Assembly: GCA_051868045.1 (NCBI GenBank)
Contig: JBJDZN010000009.1
Span: 1-46,083, forward strand
DNA: 46,083 bases
Direction of reading: 5' to 3'
Source: CAKSQF01 sp051868045
Lineage (GTDB): Bacteria; Bacillota; Clostridia; Oscillospirales; CAG-272
The position numbers and the translations under genes are program-made. The notes beneath the pieces were generated by a model. It ran no database searches. It saw only the letters and a program-made list of their open reading frames with translations, and was not told the origin of the DNA. Positions within the stretch are counted from its first letter, which is position 1. Every line of letters starts with the position of its first letter. Shown piece after piece: positions 41,565 to 46,083 of the stretch.

Positions 41565-42317
41565 ATGGAAGAAATCAGAATACAGAAGTTCCTCTCCGAT
41601 CAGGGAATCTGTTCCCGCAGAGCCGCCGAGAGGGAAATCAGTGAAGGTAATGTCAGGGTCAACGGTGTCCCTGCCGAAATCGGCATGAAGATTCGTCCCG
41701 ACCGTGACCGTGTGGAATACAAGGGAAGGCATATCGTGGTGAAGGCGGGAACACATCCCGTCTATGTCATGCTCAATAAGCCTACGGGATACGTCACTAC
41801 CCTGTCTGACGAAAAGGGAAGGAAGACGGTCGCCGAATTGGTGTCCGATGTGGGCGTGCGGATCTATCCGGTCGGTCGGCTGGATATGGATTCGGAGGGA
41901 CTGCTCCTGATGACCAATGACGGCGAGTTGACCAACGCTCTTACCCATCCCAGACATCAAATCCCCAAAATCTACCATGTGCGGGTGGAAGAGGAGGTCA
42001 CGAGGGCAACGTTGAATCGGCTTTCGGGTGAAATGACCATCGACGACTATCAGATCATGCCGGTGGAATGCTCGATTGTCAGCCGAAGTGAAACCGGAAC
42101 AACCATCCGGATGATCCTGTACGAGGGAAGAAACCGCCAGATCCGAAAAATGTGTGAACAGTGCAATCTGACGGTCAGGCATCTGCGGCGGATTGCCATC
42201 GGTGATCTGGAACTGGACATTGCCAAGGGAAAGTGGCGGTACCTGAACAAATACGAGGTTGACTACCTGAAGGAAATGTGCAAAAAAACCGATCAGAATA
42301 AAACACAAAAAAGCTGA
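41565..42317 (+). CDS. rluB: 23S rRNA pseudouridine synthase, RluB family
   Basis: RluB-type enzymes isomerise a uridine in the peptidyl-transferase region of 23S rRNA. The 250-residue protein has an N-terminal S4 RNA-binding domain (IQKFLSDQGICSRRAAE, 6-22), then the synthase fold with catalytic D107 in GRLDMDSEGLLL and the late GRNRQIRKM motif. The start is clear from homology, but AAAGG lies about 19 nt upstream, a longer spacing than elsewhere in the window. Confidence 0.94.
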   Translation: MEEIRIQKFLSDQGICSRRAAEREISEGNVRVNGVPAEIGMKIRPDRDRVEYKGRHIVVKAGTHPVYVMLNKPTGYVTTLSDEKGRKTVAELVSDVGVRIYPVGRLDMDSEGLLLMTNDGELTNALTHPRHQIPKIYHVRVEEEVTRATLNRLSGEMTIDDYQIMPVECSIVSRSETGTTIRMILYEGRNRQIRKMCEQCNLTVRHLRRIAIGDLELDIAKGKWRYLNKYEVDYLKEMCKKTDQNKTQKS

Positions 42318-42334
42318 AATTTTTACAAAAGATT

Positions 42335-42377
42335 TTCCGCTTCCCTGTCATCTGTTGGCAGGGAAGCGGAATTTTTT
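42335..42377 (+). terminator. Intrinsic terminator after rluB
   Basis: TTCCGCTTCCCTG (42335-42347) pairs perfectly with CAGGGAAGCGGAA (42359-42371), then six T (42372-42377). It separates the scp-gerW-rluB transcript from spo0A. Confidence 0.92.
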
Positions 42378-42408
42378 CGTTTTCGCTCCTCTGCGGCATC
42401 TGCGCCGA

Positions 42409-42415
42409 TTCGACA
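42409..42415 (-). promoter_or_regulatory. Spo0A-box sequence upstream of spo0A
   Basis: TTCGACA at 42409-42415 exactly matches the Spo0A box (TGTCGAA on the minus strand). It lies about 75 bp upstream of the predicted -35 of spo0A, a position compatible with autoregulation. Confidence 0.5.
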
Positions 42416-42488
42416 GTTTATTTTTCTGTTTGGTTTGAGACCCTGAAAGATTTTATTCCCCGCCTCAATTCTTTGCCCAAAATGCCAA

Positions 42489-42517
42489 TTGAAAATATTG
42501 GCAAAATATGTTACGAT
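42489..42517 (+). promoter_or_regulatory. Candidate sigma-A-type promoter of spo0A
   Basis: TTGAAA (42489-42494) and TACGAT (42512-42517) are 17 bp apart. GCCAAT (42484-42489) and ATTGGC (42497-42502) form an inverted repeat straddling the -35. A sigma-H promoter, present in Bacillus spo0A, was looked for but not found convincingly. Confidence 0.5.
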
Positions 42518-42558
42518 AGGGGTAACAAAAATCAAATTACGGGAGAGTGAACACAAAA

Positions 42559-43350
42559 ATGGAGTCAAGTGTCAAAAGAACAAAAATTTTGATTGGTGAT
42601 GGAGATGAAGAATTCCGGAAAGATTGTGTAAAGAATTTAAGTCAGCTGGGTTACAGCCTGGTCAGTGAGGCGGCCGATGCCGGCGAGCTTCTGCTGAAGG
42701 TAAATACAGAGCATCCGGACATCGTTTTGCTGGATGTCTGGATTCCGGGACGGGACTACATCGGTCTGATCCGGGATGTTCGGGCACTTTCATTCGGTTC
42801 GGATAGCGCACCCTGCTTTTTCGTGCTGTCGGCTGTCAACAATCAGAACATATTCTATGAGGCAACCGAGGAGGGCGTGGAGTATTGCCTTCTCAAGCCC
42901 CTTGAATATCGCAGTCTGGGAGAGCGGATCGCACGGCTTATGGCAAAGAGGGAAATGCGGACCGGCGTTGCCGAAGTGCAGCCGACGGTGTTCGGTGGGG
43001 ATATGGAATCCCAGGTCACAAAGGTGATTCACCAGATCGGCGTTCCCGCCCATATCAAGGGCTATCAGTACCTGCGGACGGCGATTCTTCTGACCATACG
43101 GGACTCGGATGCCATCAATTCGGTGACGAAGGTTCTCTATCCGTCGGTGGCAAAGATGTACAAAACCACCTCGTCCCGGGTTGAGCGGGCGATCCGACAC
43201 GCCATCGAGGTGGCGTGGGATCGGGGAGACGTGGATGTCCTGAATGCCTATTTCGGATATACCATTCAGAACAGCCGTGGAAAGCCCACCAACAGCGAGT
43301 TCATCGCAATGATCGCCGATAATCTGCGACTTTCCAATAAATTCTCGTGA
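42559..43350 (+). CDS. spo0A: Stage 0 sporulation response regulator Spo0A
   Basis: Spo0A is the master regulator of entry into sporulation, a cytosolic DNA-binding response regulator. The C-terminal effector domain is strongly conserved: IHQIGVPAHIKGYQYLRTAI, VTKVLYPSVAKMY, SRVERAIRHAIEVAW and KPTNSEFIAMIADNLRL. The receiver has phosphoacceptor D59 (VLLDVWIPG), S91 and K113 (CLLKPLEY). The acidic pocket reads GDGDEE, so the second of the usual paired aspartates is glycine (G15), with an extra aspartate at 16. ATG 42559 follows GGGAG by 13 nt; an in-frame GTG at 42547 is too close to that site. Confidence 0.95.
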   Translation: MESSVKRTKILIGDGDEEFRKDCVKNLSQLGYSLVSEAADAGELLLKVNTEHPDIVLLDVWIPGRDYIGLIRDVRALSFGSDSAPCFFVLSAVNNQNIFYEATEEGVEYCLLKPLEYRSLGERIARLMAKREMRTGVAEVQPTVFGGDMESQVTKVIHQIGVPAHIKGYQYLRTAILLTIRDSDAINSVTKVLYPSVAKMYKTTSSRVERAIRHAIEVAWDRGDVDVLNAYFGYTIQNSRGKPTNSEFIAMIADNLRLSNKFS

Positions 43351-43389
43351 TTATGCCCCTCTCTTTCTCGTAAACCTGATGTCTTTTGC

Positions 43390-43446
43390 CGGGATGAATG
43401 GCGCACCGATCGTCAAGACACGAACCTTTCATCCCGTCCGAACTTT
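43390..43446 (+). terminator. Hairpin with T-rich tail after spo0A
   Basis: CGGGATGAA (43390-43398) pairs with TTCATCCCG (43428-43436), enclosing a 29-nt loop, and is followed by CTTTTTG. The large loop makes it a weaker terminator than the others, but placement 40 nt after spo0A is right. Confidence 0.5.
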
Positions 43447-43473
43447 TTGTTCCTCCGACTTTCGGAAAAACGA

Positions 43474-43502
43474 TTGACATTTGTCGAAAAATTTGCTATA
43501 AT
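43474..43502 (+). promoter_or_regulatory. Consensus promoter of pcrA containing a Spo0A box
   Basis: Perfect TTGACA (43474-43479) and TATAAT (43497-43502) are 17 bp apart. TGTCGAA occupies 43482-43488 within the spacer, in an extended TTTGTCGAAAA context. A Spo0A dimer bound here should occlude polymerase; that effect is inferred. Confidence 0.85.
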
Positions 43503-43556
43503 AAAGTAGAATCGGTCGCTGAAGTGACCCGTTGGCGATAAGCATTGGAGGAACTC

Positions 43557-45938
43557 ATGTCGGATAACAATCAGGTGGAGCTTCGCTTTACCCGTGCGAA
43601 GCAGGCCCTTTTTGATAAGCATTACTCATTTTTGAATGATAAACAGCGAGAGGCGGTCTATACGGTCAACAACCCTCTTCTGGTTCTTGCCGGAGCGGGA
43701 AGCGGAAAGACGACGGTGCTGGTTCATCGGATTGCCCATATCATCCGCTACGGAAACGCCTATTATGAGAACAAACCGGGCATTACCGAAGAGGATGCGG
43801 TCAGGCTGGAAAATGCCATCAATCTTCCCGATGAAGAAATTGCAAACCTTCTCTCGGAGTATGCGGTAGACCCTTGTCCCCCCTGGGCGATGCTGACGAT
43901 CACCTTTACCAATAAAGCGGCAAATGAGATGAAGGAGCGTCTGACCAAGGTTATCGGAGAGGAAACCGGTGCAGGCGAAATCTGGGCAGGAACCTTCCAC
44001 TCGATCTGCGTCCGTCTGCTTCGCCGGTACGGGGAAAACATCGGACTTTCCGGAAATTTCACCATTTACGATACCGATGATTCCAAAAAGTTGATCGTGC
44101 AGATCCTGAAGGAGAAGAACATTGACGACAAGGTTCTGCCCCCGAAGATGGTTCAGAATAAAATCAGCCGGGCGAAGGACAAGCTGCTGACTCCCGAAGA
44201 TATGGCAGGCGAGGCGCAGAAGGATTTCAGGGAAGGTCAGATTGCCAAGGTGTATGCCCTCTATCAGGCACGTCTGAAGGAGATCGGCGCAGTGGATTTT
44301 GATGATATCATCGTCCGCACGGTGGAACTGTTGACCACCAGTACCGAAACCCGTGAATATCTCCAGCGACATTTCCGCTACGTCTGCATAGATGAGTATC
44401 AGGATACCAACCACGCCCAGTTCGTGCTGGCAACCCTGCTGTCGGGCGGCAGAAGGAACCTGATGGTTGTCGGCGATGACGACCAGTCGATCTACCGTTT
44501 CCGTGGGGCAACCATCGAGAATATTCTGGGCTTTGATCAGGTCTTCCCGGATGCAAAGGTCATCAAACTGGAGCAGAATTATCGGTCCACTCAGACCATT
44601 CTGGATGCTGCCAATGCGGTGATTGCCAACAATGTGGGCAGAAAGGGTAAAAAGCTCTGGACGTCCAAAAACAGCGGTGAGCCGATTGTTCTGCGGAAAG
44701 TGGCAAATCAAAGTGATGAAGCCGGATATATTGCCGATCAGATCCTCGCCATGTGCAGGGATAACGGGAAAAAGTTCAGCGATTTTGCCATCCTTTATCG
44801 GATGAATGCTCAGTCTAACGCCTTGGAAAAGGTTTTTTCCAAATCGGGTGTTCCTTACCGGGTGATCGGCGGTACCCGATTCACCGATCGCAAGGAAATC
44901 AAGGATATTGTGGCGTATCTGACGCTGATTTTAAATCCAAAGGACGATCTGCATCTGCTGAGAATCATCAATGAGCCGAAAAGAAAGATCGGAACGACAA
45001 CCCTGAATGCCATCGCTGAGATTGCAAGAGTGGAAGGCGTTTCCATGTTTGAGATCATTCAGAAGGCCAATCAGTATGTGGCACTTCAGAAATCTGCCGC
45101 CAATCTGGCAAATTTTGCCTCTCTGATCCGGGAACTTCAACGAATTGCCGAGAAAGAAAGCCTGTCGTCGCTGTTTCAAAAGACGATTGAACTGTCCGGC
45201 TATCGGGATATGCTGGTTGCCGCAGGGATCGCCGAGCAGGATCGCCTGGAGAATATTCAGGAGTTGGTTTCCAATGCGATTGAGTATGAAAACAATGCGG
45301 ATGAGCCTTCTCTGAGCGGTTTTCTGGAGGAATATGCGCTGGTATCGGATATTGATAACTATGATAAGAATGCCGATGCCGTGGTCATGATGACCATTCA
45401 CAGCGCAAAAGGACTGGAGTTCCCGGTTGTTTTCCTGCCCGGCTTCGAAGAGGGCATCTTCCCGGGACATATGGCAATGATGGATAATAATGAGATGGAG
45501 GAGGAACGCCGTCTTGCCTATGTGGCAATCACAAGGGCAAGAGAGCGGCTCTATTGCACTCATGCGAAGGAGAGAATGCTCTTCGGAAGAACGGTGTTCA
45601 ATCCGATTTCACCCTTTTTCACTGAAATTCCCGGTAATCTGATCGTGGATACCACCGTAGAACAGCCAAAGAAAGTCAGCAATTTTGAAATGCCGGAGTA
45701 TGTCAAGAAGAAGCCGGCAGCTCAGGCAATCAAAGAGAAGACGGTGTTTGATATGAAGCCGTCTGCTCAGACTGAACGTTTTGAGGTCGGTGAGATTGTC
45801 CGGCATCCCAATTTCGGAAGGGGAGAAATTCTGTCGGTACGTCCCATGTCTTCGGATACGCTTTACGAGATTGCGTTTGATTCGGTCGGTACCAAAAAGC
45901 TTATGGCTACCTATGCCAAGCTCAAAAAAGCCGATTGA
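43557..45938 (+). CDS. pcrA: UvrD/PcrA family DNA helicase
   Basis: PcrA is a 3'-5' superfamily 1 helicase acting in repair, replication restart and clearing of RNA polymerase and RecA from DNA. The 793-residue protein shows motif I GAGSGKT (46-52), Ia TFTNKAANEM, II DEYQDTN, IV QNYRST, and V/VI around TIHSAKGLEFPVVFLPGFEEG and YVAITRARERL. The C-terminal Tudor-like polymerase-binding segment FEVGEIVRHPNFGRGEI is present. About 40 extra residues (65-105) lie between motifs I and Ia compared with Bacillus PcrA. GGAGG precedes ATG 43557. The gene is monocistronic in the window, after spo0A. Confidence 0.96.
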   Translation: MSDNNQVELRFTRAKQALFDKHYSFLNDKQREAVYTVNNPLLVLAGAGSGKTTVLVHRIAHIIRYGNAYYENKPGITEEDAVRLENAINLPDEEIANLLSEYAVDPCPPWAMLTITFTNKAANEMKERLTKVIGEETGAGEIWAGTFHSICVRLLRRYGENIGLSGNFTIYDTDDSKKLIVQILKEKNIDDKVLPPKMVQNKISRAKDKLLTPEDMAGEAQKDFREGQIAKVYALYQARLKEIGAVDFDDIIVRTVELLTTSTETREYLQRHFRYVCIDEYQDTNHAQFVLATLLSGGRRNLMVVGDDDQSIYRFRGATIENILGFDQVFPDAKVIKLEQNYRSTQTILDAANAVIANNVGRKGKKLWTSKNSGEPIVLRKVANQSDEAGYIADQILAMCRDNGKKFSDFAILYRMNAQSNALEKVFSKSGVPYRVIGGTRFTDRKEIKDIVAYLTLILNPKDDLHLLRIINEPKRKIGTTTLNAIAEIARVEGVSMFEIIQKANQYVALQKSAANLANFASLIRELQRIAEKESLSSLFQKTIELSGYRDMLVAAGIAEQDRLENIQELVSNAIEYENNADEPSLSGFLEEYALVSDIDNYDKNADAVVMMTIHSAKGLEFPVVFLPGFEEGIFPGHMAMMDNNEMEEERRLAYVAITRARERLYCTHAKERMLFGRTVFNPISPFFTEIPGNLIVDTTVEQPKKVSNFEMPEYVKKKPAAQAIKEKTVFDMKPSAQTERFEVGEIVRHPNFGRGEILSVRPMSSDTLYEIAFDSVGTKKLMATYAKLKKAD

Positions 45939-45946
45939 CATAGGTG

Positions 45947-45982
45947 CTGCGGTCGTTCTTCGGGTACGAAGGACGACCGCAG
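45947..45982 (+). terminator. Hairpin after pcrA
   Basis: CTGCGGTCGT (45947-45956) pairs with ACGACCGCAG (45973-45982); after one mismatch CTTCG pairs with CGAAG around a GGTA loop. It is very stable but has no adjacent T-run; a run of seven T lies about 35 nt further on. Confidence 0.6.
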
Positions 45983-46035
45983 TTCGCTCAGATGAAAAAG
46001 TCTGAAAAAACCGGAAATTTTTTTGTGGAAACCCC

Positions 46036-46064
46036 TTGACAAAGGGGGAAGAATGTGGTAAGAT
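46036..46064 (+). promoter_or_regulatory. Promoter reading out of the window
   Basis: TTGACA (46036-46041) and TAAGAT (46059-46064) are 17 bp apart. An inverted repeat CCCCTT (46032-46037) / AAGGGG (46042-46047) is centred on the -35. The gene it drives lies beyond the right edge. Confidence 0.7.
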
Positions 46065-46083
46065 AGGCAGGCTGTCGGGAAGA

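Noticed and set aside
1..46083. tRNA, rRNA, CRISPR arrays, insertion sequences, prophage or defence genes
   Set aside because: None was recognised. Every large frame is accounted for by a housekeeping, sporulation or surface protein gene, and no regularly spaced repeats were seen.

Overview
The window comes from the chromosome of an endospore-forming, Gram-positive member of the Bacillota, class Clostridia. The evidence is a Spo0A orthologue with an intact C-terminal DNA-binding domain, a cotJABC spore-coat operon, gerW, the scpA-scpB-DUF2953-gerW-DD-carboxypeptidase-rluB gene order, lipoprotein signal peptides, MEP-pathway isoprenoid genes, and AAAGGA-type ribosome binding sites usually 9-12 nt from the start codon. 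Base composition looks close to half G+C, so a Ruminococcaceae/Oscillospiraceae-like lineage is plausible, but the family cannot be fixed from sequence alone. I found no tRNA, rRNA, CRISPR array, insertion sequence or phage gene. Except for one AT-rich lipoprotein gene, this is core chromosome.

Layout. 1-3.6 kb (minus strand): rpe, then an M18 aminopeptidase-ispD-ispF operon. 3.9-6.1 kb (plus): a large surface lipoprotein with six Big2-type Ig-like domains and a coiled-coil tail. 6.4-7.6 kb (minus): cotJA-cotJB-cotJC. 7.7-21 kb (plus): a purine cluster purE-C-F-M-N-purO-B-purH(AICARFT only)-D-L. It supplies every step from PRPP to IMP except PurK, with the last two steps on separate proteins instead of a fused PurH. 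21.1-22.2 kb: a DAHP synthase whose last codons carry a consensus promoter for the next transcript. 22.2-26.6 kb: a structured leader and a two-gene system related to 2-hydroxyacyl-CoA dehydratase activases. 26.7-29.5 kb: DegV (FakB-like) and FakA, a fatty-acid kinase pair. 29.8-30.6 kb: an AT-rich unknown lipoprotein. 30.7-31.7 kb (minus): a compact GH32 beta-fructosidase. 32-42.3 kb (plus): lon-engB-lysA-M50 protease-scpA-scpB-lipoprotein-DUF2953-gerW-DD-carboxypeptidase-rluB. 42.5-43.4 kb: spo0A. 43.5-45.9 kb: pcrA. The window ends in a promoter reading out to the right.

Regulation visible in the sequence. Eleven sigma-A-like promoters can be read, all with a 17-bp spacer, plus one sigma-K-like element before cotJ. 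Exact Spo0A-box 7-mers (TGTCGAA or its complement) lie in four intergenic regions: inside the pcrA promoter, inside the Big2 lipoprotein promoter, upstream of spo0A and upstream of fakA. The most unusual items are the three-hairpin leader before the split dehydratase/activase pair, the Spo0A box inside the pcrA promoter, mutually exclusive hairpins between purC and purF, and a Spo0A receiver domain lacking one of its usual acidic pocket residues.
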